Positions 37,403 to 46,884 of a DNA stretch of 64,000 nucleotides are shown one piece after another. How positions within the stretch are numbered: position 1 is the first letter of the stretch; every line of letters starts with the position of its first letter. The position numbers and the translations under genes were made by a program. The notes under the pieces are model-generated. The model saw only the letters and a list, made by a program, of their open reading frames with translations, was not told the origin of the DNA and ran no database searches. The stretch comes from Sphaerospermopsis torques-reginae ITEP-024 (lineage in GTDB: Bacteria > Cyanobacteriota > Cyanobacteriia > Cyanobacteriales > Nostocaceae). The stretch spans positions 2,542,001 to 2,606,000 of the forward strand of contig NZ_CP080598.1 in NCBI RefSeq assembly GCF_019598945.1, written 5' to 3'.

Positions 37403-37795
37403 GGGTATATTTTCAATAGAAAGAGTGACTCTGTTTGTATTTTAGCTTATTCGGTTTTTTGTTTCTCCCTGATTTTGAATGTGGTAAAAAATAGCTGTAA
37501 TTTAGTTTTTTTGCTGAATGATAATTTTTTTAAATCTATTTTTTGGGAAAAAAGTTGCGACTGGCACTTTTTCGCAATAATCAGGGGCTTATTGAGAATA
37601 CTATTGAGAATGGTGTCAATAACTCACGAATTTTCAAGGTTTGGGGATTGATTATTTTGTTGTTTTGTGTTTATAATAATTTCATGTATGATCCAAGGGG
37701 TTTTTATAAGTTATGTTTGACGTAGTATCTCTGAGTTTACGTTACCAGTCTGGAGACTGGGAAGGAGTAATAGAAAAAACTAACCACAGAGTTGC
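37403..37795. other. Intergenic stretch, no gene recognised
   Basis: Very AT-rich. The last 60 bases hold a partial copy of the CCAGTCTGGAGACTGGGAA hairpin repeat. Reading frames here look random. Confidence 0.5.
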
Positions 37796-37845
37796 AGAGG
37801 TAGAACCTCTGGGTTTGCATTCCCAGTCTGGAGACTGGGAACGAG
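37796..37845. repeat. Dispersed double-hairpin repeat, copy 2
   Basis: Copy of the element at 9254-9303, with the same nested inverted repeats. A partial copy lies 50 bp before it. Confidence 0.75.
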
Positions 37846-37858
37846 TCATTACTGATTT

Positions 37859-38257
37859 CTATAACCAATTTTCTAATTTTAAACCTGTGATTCTTGATAA
37901 ATCGGAATCATGGGAAACTAAGGTTAAATCGTGAATTATTGCGGTAGCGGCTATAAATATATCTGCATCTTGAATTGGTAAACCTCTTTGTTTTAAGTCA
38001 GCATAAATTTCTGATGCTTTTTTGAAAATTGCCATATCATCTAATAGCAATATCGTGTATTCATGGGATAACTTCTCGAAATCAATTAACTTTCTCGTAG
38101 CGTTTATAGCTAAAAGACCTCTTTGAATTTCATAATAAGTCATCCCACTAATAAAAAGTTTTTGCTGGTGACGAGTAGCAATTTCTAGCTTGGTAGTTAT
38201 TTTTGGATTACGCTTGATAATTGCTGTAACAATGTTGGTATCTAGTAGATATGCCAT
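37859..38257 (-). CDS. VapC-like PIN-domain toxin
   Basis: 132 residues with the acidic PIN residues: DTN near the start, YYEIQRG, IQDADIFIAA and SHDSD. It starts 4 bp downstream of the antitoxin gene. Expected to be a Mg2+-dependent RNase acting on tRNA or rRNA. Confidence 0.87.
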   Translation of the reverse strand: MAYLLDTNIVTAIIKRNPKITTKLEIATRHQQKLFISGMTYYEIQRGLLAINATRKLIDFEKLSHEYTILLLDDMAIFKKASEIYADLKQRGLPIQDADIFIAATAIIHDLTLVSHDSDLSRITGLKLENWL

Positions 38258-38261
38258 TGAA

Positions 38262-38558
38262 TTATTTCCGTTTCACCGCTTCATCAAATATTGCCATTTC
38301 TTCAGGTGTTAGATCATCTAATAAACCTGCCATTGCGTGTAGTGCTAAAATTTTATTAATTCTTTGTGATAAGTCATCATCAGCTATGGTTTCTACGTCA
38401 TCTCCTGAATTTGGTTTAGTAAAAATTTCCAACATTTTTTCAATCATCTGTTCTCGTTCTAATCTTTCTTGATACACACTATTATTAGCAATCAGATTTT
38501 TCACAATTGCAGAAATTCGTTGATAGGTTGTTTGTTCTTTAATAGATGTGTTGTTCAT
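38262..38558 (-). CDS. Putative antitoxin of the PIN toxin
   Basis: 98 residues, acidic and helical (EQMIEKMLEIFTKPNSGDD, then LDDLTPEEMAIFDEAVKRK). No known DNA-binding motif is obvious. The role rests on position directly before the PIN gene, and on the C-terminal segment, which resembles antitoxin-like tails. Confidence 0.62.
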   Translation of the reverse strand: MNNTSIKEQTTYQRISAIVKNLIANNSVYQERLEREQMIEKMLEIFTKPNSGDDVETIADDDLSQRINKILALHAMAGLLDDLTPEEMAIFDEAVKRK

Positions 38559-38708
38559 GTTTTCACCTCTTTTTTTAGGATAGATACTATTTTAGCATAT
38601 AAAATAAAAATATATACATACCCAGATACCCAATAAATATCTAGGTTGAAATTATTCGTTTGACAACTGGGAAGGATGGAAAACGAACCACAGAGTCACA
38701 GAGAACAC

Positions 38709-38758
38709 AGAGGTAGAACCTCTAGGTTTACATTCCCAGTCTGGAGACTGGGAACAAG
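38709..38758. repeat. Dispersed double-hairpin repeat, copy 3
   Basis: Third copy of the element at 9254-9303, preceded by a CACAGAG-rich repeat (38688-38710). It sits in the 600-bp gap before nifJ. Confidence 0.75.
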
Positions 38759-38777
38759 TGAGGCATTTTCCTGTTTA

Positions 38778-38909
38778 TCAAATATCTTCCCAGTTAATAG
38801 TCATCATCATTTCTTTGTTAATATCTTTTTTTAAAATATCCTGCACCCCCACCCCTTGAAAATCAGAAAACTTTAACAAATCAAACCTTTCCCATCTTGA
38901 GTACAGCAT
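38778..38909 (-). pseudogene. Possible gene remnant of 43 codons
   Basis: A short minus-strand frame reads MLYSRWERFDLLKFSDFQG and ends MMMTINWEDI. Composition is protein-like and resembles the interior of a longer protein, so a remnant is more likely than an intact gene. No family is assigned. Confidence 0.3.
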
Positions 38910-39160
38910 TAATATAAAAATAGATATTATATTAACCACCTGCTACAATAATTAATAATTCGTAATTCGTAATTACAGTCAAACTTATATTATTAAAAAC
39001 TCTCCTGACTCTCTCTGCGCCTCTGCGCCTCTGCGTGAGCTTTAAAAAAGTAGAAAAAATTACAAAATTACTTCCTGAGTTTAGCAAGTTTTCAATCTTA
39101 TATTTTAGGACGATCTGCGTAAATTGAAAATAACCACAACAGACACAGGAAGAAAAAATC

Positions 39161-42100
39161 ATGGCTAAATTAGCTAAACAATTTGCCGCAATTGATGGTA
39201 ATGAAGCAGTTGCGCGTGTAGCTTACAAATTAAATGAAGTAATTGCAATTTATCCCATCACACCATCATCAAATATGGGTGAATGGGCGGATGCTTGGAT
39301 GGCAGAAAATAAACCTAATTTATGGGGTACAATTCCTAATGTCACCCAGATGCAAAGTGAAGGTGGTGCTGCTGCTGCGGTGCATGGTGCATTACAAACA
39401 GGTGCTTTAAGTACAACTTTCACCGCTTCCCAAGGTTTGTTATTAATGATTCCCAATTTGTTTAAAATTGCGGGAGAATTAACTAGTTTTGTCCTTCATG
39501 TTTCCGCACGTTCTTTAGCTACCCACGCTTTATCTATTTTCGGTGATCATAGTGATGTGATGGCAGCTAGAAGCACAGGTTTTGCATTTTTATGTTCTGC
39601 TTCTGTACAGGAAAGTCATGATTTTGCGCTCATTTCTCAAGCTGCAACTTTAGAAACTAGAGTACCTTTTATGCACTTTTTTGATGGGTTTAGAACTTCC
39701 CATGAAGTGCAAAAAATTGAGTTATTATCTGATGATGTTTTACGGGAATTAATACCTTTAGAATTAGTTTCTGCACATCGTCAACGCTGTTTAACTCCCG
39801 ATAAACCAGTGTTAAGAGGAACTGCACAAAACCCGGATGTTTATTTTCAATCCCGTGAAGGTGCAAACCCTTTTTATAATGCTTGTCCTGATATTGTGCA
39901 ACGTATTATGGATAAGTTTGGAGAACAAACAGGACGATATTATAAATTATTTGAATATCATGGACATCCCAAAGCGGATCGGGTAATTATTCTCATGGGT
40001 TCTGGTTGTGAAACTGTCCATGAAACTGTAGATTATCTGAATAATAAAGGTGAAAAAGTGGGAGTTATTAAAGTTCGACTTTTTCAACCTTTTGATGTGG
40101 GTAGATTTATTGAATCTTTACCTAATAGTGTCAAGTCTATTGCGGTTTTGGATAGAACTAAAGAACCAGGAAGCGCAGGTGAACCTTTATATTTAGAAGT
40201 AGTCACCGCTATCCATGAAGGATGGAAAAAAACCACATTCCCGAAAATTGTGGGGGGTAGATATGGGTTATCTTCTAAAGAGTTTACCCCTACAATGGTA
40301 AAAGCGGTTTTTGATAATCTTGGGAAATCAAAACCCAAGAATCATTTTACTATTGGGATTAATGATGATGTCACTTTTACTTCTTTGAATTTTGATCCTG
40401 AGTTTTCCACAGAACCAGATAGCGTTGTGCGTGCAATGTTTTATGGTTTGGGTTCTGATGGTACGGTAGGTGCAAATAAGAACTCTATTAAAATTATTGG
40501 AGAAGGTACAGAAAATAATGCTCAAGGTTATTTTGTGTATGATTCTAAAAAGTCTGGTTCAATGACGGTTTCTCATTTACGGTTTGGTGCTGAGAAAATT
40601 CGCTCAACTTATCTGATCAACCAAGCTAATTTTATCGGTTGTCATCATTGGGGTTTTCTGGAGACAATTGATATCTTAAAAAATGCTGCCACTGGAGCGA
40701 CATTTTTATTAAATAGTCCCTATCCTGCGAAGGAAGTTTGGAAAAATTTACCTGTAAAGGTGCAACAGCAAATTATTGATAAAGACCTGAAAGTTTATGC
40801 TATTAATGCTAGTCAGGTGGCGAAAAATAGCGGGATGGGAAGAAGAATTAACACTATTATGCAAGTGTGTTTCTTCAAATTAGCGGGGGTATTGCCAGAA
40901 AAAGAGGCGATCGCTAAAATTAAACAAGCGATTGAAAAAACCTATGGTAAAAAAGGTGCAGATGTTGTCAACATGAATTTAAAAGCTGTTGATAACACCT
41001 TAGAAAATCTCCACGCAATCAAAATTCCTGCTACAACAAGTAGTAAGAAAAATCAGCAATCACCAATTACCAATTACCAATTACCAATTACCAAACCAGA
41101 ATTTGTAGATAAAGTTTTGGGTAAAATTATGGTTTGGGAAGGTGACGACTTACCTGTAAGTGCTTTACCCCCAGATGGAACTTTCCCCACTGCAACCGCA
41201 AAATGGGAAAAACGCAACGTTGCGGAAGAAATTCCGGTTTGGGATGAGGATGTCTGCGTTCAATGTGGTAAATGTGTGATGGTTTGTCCTCATGCAACTA
41301 TCCGCGCTAAGGTTTATGAAGCGGATAAATTAGCAAATGCACCTGCAAGTTTTAAGTCAGCAAATGCAAAAGATAAAAGTTTTGCAGGTCAAAAATTTAC
41401 TATCCAAGTTGCACCGGAAGACTGTACAGGTTGCAGTATTTGTGTGGATGTTTGTCCTGCGAAAAATAAAGCAGAACCCACCAAAAAAGCTATCAACATG
41501 AGTCCGCAGTTACCCCTGAGAGAACAGGAAAGAGAAAACTGGGATTTCTTTTTAAGTTTACCAAATCCCGATCGCAGAAAGTTGAAATTAAATCAAATTC
41601 GTCAACAACAACTGCAAGAACCATTGTTTGAATTTTCCGGTGCTTGTGCAGGATGTGGAGAAACACCATATCTTAAATTATTAACACAATTATTTGGCGA
41701 TCGCTCACTCATTGCTAATGCTACAGGTTGTTCTTCTATTTATGGTGGAAACCTCCCCACAACTCCCTGGACTCAAAACGCAGAAGGAAGGGGTCCAGCA
41801 TGGTCTAATAGTTTATTTGAAGATAACGCCGAATTTGGTTTTGGTTATCGTTTATCTATTGATAAACAAGCAGAATTTGCAGCCGAATTATTGCAACAAT
41901 TAAGTAGTGAAGTTGGGGATAAATTAGTTAATGATATCCTCAAAAATGCCCAAAAAACTGAAGCAGATATTTGGGAACAACGGGAAAATGTTGCAGTTCT
42001 CAAACAAAAACTTGATGAAATTACGAACGCAGATGCACACAGATGTACGCAGATAGAAGAAAAAAATATCCGCGTTAATCAGCGTTTATCTGCGGTTGAA

Positions 42101-42775
42101 AATCTAAAATCCCTCGCTGATTATTTAGTCAAGAAAAGTGTGTGGATAGTAGGTGGTGATGGTTGGGCTTATGACATTGACTTTCATGGAATTGATCATG
42201 TTTTAGCCAGTGGTAAAAATGTCAATATCTTGGTTATGGATACAGAAGTTTATTCTAACACAGGTGGTCAATCTTCTAAAGCAACTCCTACTGCTGCTGT
42301 GGCTAAATTTGCAGCTAGTGGTAAACCCGCAGCGAAGAAAGATTTAGGTTTAATGGCCATGACTTACGGTAATGTTTATGTGGCCAGTGTCGCTTTAGGT
42401 GCGAAGGATGAACACACATTAAAAGTATTCTTAGAAGCGGAAGCTTTTGATGGTCCATCCTTAATTATTGCCTACAGTCATTGTATTGCTCATGGGATTG
42501 ATATGACCACTGGTTTACAACAACAAAAAGCCTTAGTTGACTCCGGTAGATGGTTGTTATATCGTTATAATCCTGCATTGCAAGAACAGGGTAAAAATCC
42601 TCTACAATTAGATATGAAAGCACCTTCTGAGTCGGTAGAAAAATCCATGTATCAGGAGAACCGGTTTAAGATGTTGATTAAGAGTAAACCGGAAATTGCT
42701 AAACAATTGTTAGCGCAAGCGCAAGCGGAAGTTGATGCACGTTGGGAGATGTATCAATATTTGGCTAATAGGTAA
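39161..42775 (+). CDS. nifJ: Pyruvate:ferredoxin (flavodoxin) oxidoreductase with repeat-derived insertions
   Basis: 1204 residues. The N-terminal pyruvate-binding part starts IDGNEAVARVAYKLNEV with YPITPSS. Two 4Fe-4S motifs are CVQCGKCVMVCP and CTGCSICVDVCP, and the proximal cluster region includes CAGCGETPYLKL. The thiamine pyrophosphate site is GDGWAYDIDFHG with NTGGQ. It converts pyruvate and CoA to acetyl-CoA, CO2 and reduced ferredoxin or flavodoxin, useful for nitrogenase or dark fermentation. Two tracts look like translated intergenic repeats: residues about 625-645 (PITNYQLPIT, from AATTACC heptamers) and about 953-985 (NADAHRCTQI, from ATCTGCGT repeats). All catalytic motifs are intact. 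Confidence 0.95.
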   Translation: MAKLAKQFAAIDGNEAVARVAYKLNEVIAIYPITPSSNMGEWADAWMAENKPNLWGTIPNVTQMQSEGGAAAAVHGALQTGALSTTFTASQGLLLMIPNLFKIAGELTSFVLHVSARSLATHALSIFGDHSDVMAARSTGFAFLCSASVQESHDFALISQAATLETRVPFMHFFDGFRTSHEVQKIELLSDDVLRELIPLELVSAHRQRCLTPDKPVLRGTAQNPDVYFQSREGANPFYNACPDIVQRIMDKFGEQTGRYYKLFEYHGHPKADRVIILMGSGCETVHETVDYLNNKGEKVGVIKVRLFQPFDVGRFIESLPNSVKSIAVLDRTKEPGSAGEPLYLEVVTAIHEGWKKTTFPKIVGGRYGLSSKEFTPTMVKAVFDNLGKSKPKNHFTIGINDDVTFTSLNFDPEFSTEPDSVVRAMFYGLGSDGTVGANKNSIKIIGEGTENNAQGYFVYDSKKSGSMTVSHLRFGAEKIRSTYLINQANFIGCHHWGFLETIDILKNAATGATFLLNSPYPAKEVWKNLPVKVQQQIIDKDLKVYAINASQVAKNSGMGRRINTIMQVCFFKLAGVLPEKEAIAKIKQAIEKTYGKKGADVVNMNLKAVDNTLENLHAIKIPATTSSKKNQQSPITNYQLPITKPEFVDKVLGKIMVWEGDDLPVSALPPDGTFPTATAKWEKRNVAEEIPVWDEDVCVQCGKCVMVCPHATIRAKVYEADKLANAPASFKSANAKDKSFAGQKFTIQVAPEDCTGCSICVDVCPAKNKAEPTKKAINMSPQLPLREQERENWDFFLSLPNPDRRKLKLNQIRQQQLQEPLFEFSGACAGCGETPYLKLLTQLFGDRSLIANATGCSSIYGGNLPTTPWTQNAEGRGPAWSNSLFEDNAEFGFGYRLSIDKQAEFAAELLQQLSSEVGDKLVNDILKNAQKTEADIWEQRENVAVLKQKLDEITNADAHRCTQIEEKNIRVNQRLSAVENLKSLADYLVKKSVWIVGGDGWAYDIDFHGIDHVLASGKNVNILVMDTEVYSNTGGQSSKATPTAAVAKFAASGKPAAKKDLGLMAMTYGNVYVASVALGAKDEHTLKVFLEAEAFDGPSLIIAYSHCIAHGIDMTTGLQQQKALVDSGRWLLYRYNPALQEQGKNPLQLDMKAPSESVEKSMYQENRFKMLIKSKPEIAKQLLAQAQAEVDARWEMYQYLANR

Positions 42776-42813
42776 TTGGTAATTGGTAATGGGTTTTTAC
42801 CTGTTACCTATTA

Positions 42814-43299
42814 TCATTCTCCAACAATGGATAAAACACGATTATATAGAGAGGGATTAACCCAAAATTTAGCTATATTAATTAAATCATCGAGAATGGG
42901 TTTAACTAATGGAATTAATTGCTGACGTTTTGCCTCAATTAAAATTCCTAAAATACCTGTTATTTTCAAGTTATGTTCTATTGCTGTTTGTCTACCTAAT
43001 TGTTCATCTATAATTAGCCAATCTGCATTTAATTCTAATGCTAAAGCTATTGCTGAAGCTTCTCCAGCATCTAATTTATTTCTCAAAGATTGTACTAAAT
43101 TTAAATTCTTAACAGGTTTAACAATAATCCAGTCATAAGTTTTTACTTCCTTTGCTCCTGGTATTGAGTCTCCCCACTGGGTTAATTCTTGAAAAACTTC
43201 TGCTGGTATAATAATCTCGCCATAAAGTTGCTGTAATAAGTGAATTTTGCCTACAGCAGATAAATTCGTAATAGGTGAAGTGTTACTAACAACGATCAT
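42814..43299 (-). CDS. DUF3368 PIN-like toxin
   Basis: 161 residues starting VSNTSPITNLSAVGK, with LDAGEASAIALALE and DWLIIDEQLGR, the signature of DUF3368 proteins of the PIN superfamily. Paired with the UPF0175 gene 10 bp upstream. Expected to be an RNase toxin. Confidence 0.85.
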   Translation of the reverse strand: MIVVSNTSPITNLSAVGKIHLLQQLYGEIIIPAEVFQELTQWGDSIPGAKEVKTYDWIIVKPVKNLNLVQSLRNKLDAGEASAIALALELNADWLIIDEQLGRQTAIEHNLKITGILGILIEAKRQQLIPLVKPILDDLINIAKFWVNPSLYNRVLSIVGE

Positions 43300-43309
43300 A
43301 AATATTTGT

Positions 43310-43546
43310 TTAGATAATTCCCAGGTTTTTTAAATCAACTTCCAAATCACTTTCATCATAATGAACAGGGATATTTCTAATTGCTAATTCAGATTGAAAT
43401 TCTAGTAAGGGCATTTGCGCTAGTTGAGATGCTTTACCAATACTAATTTTTTTTCTTTGAAATAAGAGGATAATCAGTTCTAAAACTAATTCTTTTTCTG
43501 ATAATCCACTGGCTTGAACAATATCTTCAGAAATTACTAAACTCAT
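43310..43546 (-). CDS. UPF0175 antitoxin
   Basis: 78 residues, with a helical N-terminus (EKELVLELIILLFQRKKIS) and the small helix-turn-helix typical of UPF0175 (IGKASQLAQMPLLEFQSEL). It is first in a two-gene unit with the DUF3368 toxin. Confidence 0.85.
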   Translation of the reverse strand: MSLVISEDIVQASGLSEKELVLELIILLFQRKKISIGKASQLAQMPLLEFQSELAIRNIPVHYDESDLEVDLKNLGII

Positions 43547-43672
43547 TGTTATTTTTTTGTTAATCTAGATGTTAAACATATTATAACATATAGGCATCTT
43601 TGGTTTCAAGGATTATTACATTTTGGGCAGCAATTTCCAATTACAGAATTAGAATTTTAGGAGATTAAAAAA

Positions 43673-44026
43673 ATGCTAGATGTGCAAAATGAATACCTCT
43701 ATAATTTATTAGAAAGAATTAAACAAAGACCAGGAATGTATTGAGGTCATTGTTCCATTACTAGACTAAATATGTTATTAGTTGGTTATAGTCAAGGGAG
43801 AATGGAATTAGGATTAACACGTACCGCACAAGAACAAGAATTTGATCAATTTCAAGAATGGATACAGAATAAATATAATATTAGTGAAAGTCAAGGATGG
43901 GATAGTATTATTCTCTTAAATTCCATTGATGAAAAAGAAGCTTTTTATAAATTCTTTCAATTATTTGATGAATTTTCTCACAGGAACATAAATGATGCTA
44001 GTTTGGAAGTTTACTTAGCAAGTTGA
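43673..44026 (+). pseudogene. Small hypothetical gene interrupted by TGA
   Basis: From the ATG at 43673, preceded by AGGAG at good spacing, the frame reads MLDVQNEYLYNLLERIKQRP then GMY, then TGA at 43742-43744, then GHCSITRLNMLLVGYSQG and on to a TAA at 44026. Homologous proteins with an RPGMY(L/I)G motif make a Leu or Ile codon the likely ancestor of the TGA. The second part has an internal ATG at 43772 and could be translated as 84 residues. Function unknown. Confidence 0.7.
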
Positions 44027-44130
44027 ATCATTACCAACAACTAATCAACATCTATTAAAAAGTGGGCAAAATGCCCACATTAAATTATTTATTTGCTAAT
44101 TTGCCAAAACTTATATTTACAACCTAGATT

Positions 44131-46125
44131 TTAAAGATCACTGTAATTTTGCCCTATTTTTTGTGCGAGGTGATAAAAATATGTATTTTCTTCATCTGTA
44201 GCAAGTTGTGGTAATTTTCGATATTCAGATATTGCATAAAAAGCAATAAATTCAGGTTCTGACCATCCATTTTTCCAAATTAGTTTTTTGTTAGTTAAAA
44301 TAATACCTTCCTTCCCATCATTCCAAAAACCAGTATTTTTCATTGCTAATATTTTTTCATCAGCTTCAAGTAGTGAATCTGCATAGCTAGATATAGCATT
44401 GGATAGCTTATCTATAGGAATATTAGGAGCAATTAAAAATCCTTCTATATGAGAATATTGATTTAATTCCTTGTCAAGAAACTCTATAAAATCTTTTAGC
44501 TCAGGATCAGCTGGAATTTCCGTTAAAGTGTACAATCTTGATTCCAGTTGATGTAGTATATTTCCATCTCTATGTTTTTGCCCTTTGAGAAATGACCACA
44601 CTACAAAACCTGCACCAAATGCTATTAAAGATGCACCTCCTGTAATAACACTTAGTCCTCCTAAAGCTGAAATAATTGTAGTAATAGCAGCTGCTCCTGA
44701 TAATGTACCTGCTATCTCCAACATAGAAGCAGCAGTCCAAGCAATGAGAACCGCACCTGCACCAGTTAAAGTTCCTGTTGCTGTAGCAATTCCTAAATTC
44801 TTATAATCTTCTCCATCCATTTGAGACACAAGAGCAACAGATAATAGTCCAGCCGCCCCTATTAAAGCTGCTCCCCCAGTAACTACGGCTAAACCTCCAA
44901 GCATTCCCAAGCCACCAGCAGCTACAGAACCACCTCCTAAGTATACTAAAGTTGCTGTGGTAGATGCTGCTCCACTCAAACTACTAATAGCTACACCTGT
45001 CGCTGTTTCTGCTCCTAAAACATTGAGAACACCCTGACCTATGGGTACAATATTGCTACCTGCTTTAGTAACGAAATTAGCTACATTTTTAACTCCACCA
45101 AAGTTTTCTTTGGCAGATTCGGCATCCTTTTCCACAAATATATTCTGTGCCATTAAATAAACTACTTTGCTACTATATGAAATATTAGAACCTAAAATAA
45201 ATAAATTTAGAAGTTGCAAAGTATTTTGATCAGATATTTTTTCACCAGCCCGAATTTCTTTGTAAGTTCGTAAATAGGTTTCTTTATTTTGCAAACTTAA
45301 GTATTGATTATCTTGAATTAATTTAACAATAATTACATCTACAGTAAAAGCTCTCGATTTAGCACTTGCAATTGAATAGATATTTTTAATGGACATAGGA
45401 ATATCTGAACCAGCAATAATAGCTTCTAAATCTTCTAGATAACTAAAATCAGGCACTGGTTCTGAAGCTCTCACATATTGATATGTCCCTCTAATTCTTT
45501 TCTTTTTATCTTCAGAAATTTTAGATTTAGCTAGTGCTGTTTCAATCGCTTTTTCAATGATATTTAACAGACAATTTTGATGAGCTATTTCATACCTTTG
45601 GCGGATTTGTTCATCTAAGTTAGATGAAGCTACCAAATATTGCAATAAATCCAGAGAAATCGTATCTTCTATATATTCACTATCTTCAACTAATTCATAA
45701 ATTTGTTTTACTTGGGATTTAGTAGCATCTTTACGAATAAAATCAGCTTTATCTATTTCTTGATAAATTTTATCAGCGATTCTCACATCTGGATCATATA
45801 AACTATGCAAAATGAAAGTAACATCATTACCTTGTAACCCAATTTTAGGAATAGAAATTGTATTATTTTCAATGATCCTCGCAGGAATTGTTACCTTACA
45901 AGTATCTCCAGACCTCAAAGTAACTGTTTGAATACCACCCCTTCTAGCGATATCATAGGGAACAAAAACATGATATTTTTCCTGAAAATTATCATTATTC
46001 GCACTCGCAACTTCTGGAAAAATTACATCTTTAGTCAGATAAACTCCAACACTAGAAACCAGTAGATTTAAAAACATCCGACGGTTGAGACGAAACAAGT
46101 CAGATGAATTATTGATCTTTTTCAT
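44131..46125 (-). CDS. Unknown secreted or membrane protein with Gly/Ala-rich helices
   Basis: 664 residues, no named family. The N-terminus has an RR motif and a hydrophobic stretch (LNRRMFLNLLVSSVGVYL), suggesting a Tat-type signal or anchor. Residues about 140-320 are helical and repetitive. Residues about 365-515 are a long Gly/Ala/Ser-rich hydrophobic region with several possible membrane hairpins (GGLGMLGGLAVVTGGAALIG), like those of pore-forming or holin-like proteins. The C-terminus (about 570-655) resembles a bacterial PH-like domain (GIILTNKKLIWKNGW). Neighbours give no functional hint. Confidence 0.65.
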   Translation of the reverse strand: MKKINNSSDLFRLNRRMFLNLLVSSVGVYLTKDVIFPEVASANNDNFQEKYHVFVPYDIARRGGIQTVTLRSGDTCKVTIPARIIENNTISIPKIGLQGNDVTFILHSLYDPDVRIADKIYQEIDKADFIRKDATKSQVKQIYELVEDSEYIEDTISLDLLQYLVASSNLDEQIRQRYEIAHQNCLLNIIEKAIETALAKSKISEDKKKRIRGTYQYVRASEPVPDFSYLEDLEAIIAGSDIPMSIKNIYSIASAKSRAFTVDVIIVKLIQDNQYLSLQNKETYLRTYKEIRAGEKISDQNTLQLLNLFILGSNISYSSKVVYLMAQNIFVEKDAESAKENFGGVKNVANFVTKAGSNIVPIGQGVLNVLGAETATGVAISSLSGAASTTATLVYLGGGSVAAGGLGMLGGLAVVTGGAALIGAAGLLSVALVSQMDGEDYKNLGIATATGTLTGAGAVLIAWTAASMLEIAGTLSGAAAITTIISALGGLSVITGGASLIAFGAGFVVWSFLKGQKHRDGNILHQLESRLYTLTEIPADPELKDFIEFLDKELNQYSHIEGFLIAPNIPIDKLSNAISSYADSLLEADEKILAMKNTGFWNDGKEGIILTNKKLIWKNGWSEPEFIAFYAISEYRKLPQLATDEENTYFYHLAQKIGQNYSDL

Positions 46126-46404
46126 ACCTAAATACCTTGAGATTCAAAACGGTAATATTTTTAAATGATGAAATTGTTTTGGTTATAAACATAACACAAA
46201 ACCTATCATATTGTTAGATTATTAACTGATTTAAGTATAACTTGCATCAGTAATTGTAACGTATAATCACAAAAATTATATACCCAGTAATCAATTATTT
46301 ATTTATGTCTATCAAAATTTAATTACTAAATGTAATTTTTACTACAAAAAAACTAGGTAATCAGTTATCACCAATTACCCAATATCATCAAACCTAAACT
46401 TAAT
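46126..46404. other. Intergenic stretch, nothing recognised
   Basis: AT-rich with no clear repeat or hairpin. It should hold the promoter of the 664-residue protein gene. Confidence 0.4.
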
Positions 46405-46812
46405 CTATGGAGAGATCACATCATCATAGTTAATAGCCTGAAGTAGCCGATTTAAAATCACCTTCCCTTTTGAATTAATCACCTGAACACGAATAAAATT
46501 AGGATCACTAGGCCGCCAAGTTACTCGATATTTCATACCATTATTATTCCAAGTATAAACTTGCCGATCATTAGTTCCTGAAGTTACAGCACCAGATAGA
46601 TTAATGTTGGAATTACGATTACGGCGATTTTCTCCATAATAGGAATAGACATTATTTTGAAAATATAAACTTACTTCCCAATCTTGATCACCAAAATGTC
46701 CCTTGGGATAATTAAACTTTTGTGCCAGCGCAGGTTGAGTCATTGCTACATCTATAATTGCAGGTGTAGAAATCCCCAAAATTGCCGCCAATGTCATTGC
46801 TTTGTAATTCAT
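46405..46812 (-). CDS. Secreted hypothetical protein
   Basis: 135 residues. An N-terminal signal peptide (MNYKAMTLAAILGISTPAII) ends near TQPALA. The mature part is beta-rich and polar (WEVSLYFQNNVYSYYGENR). Probably exported to the periplasm or outside. No family recognised. Confidence 0.62.
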   Translation of the reverse strand: MNYKAMTLAAILGISTPAIIDVAMTQPALAQKFNYPKGHFGDQDWEVSLYFQNNVYSYYGENRRNRNSNINLSGAVTSGTNDRQVYTWNNNGMKYRVTWRPSDPNFIRVQVINSKGKVILNRLLQAINYDDVISP

Positions 46813-46884
46813 AAAACTTTCCTTCTGGTAAACAGGTAAAAAGTCTATATTTATGGATTCACTCTATAGCAAATCAATTTCGCT

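Noticed and set aside
37325-37934. Short plus-strand frames after ccdA
   Set aside because: Antisense to ccdA or composed of the dispersed hairpin repeat.
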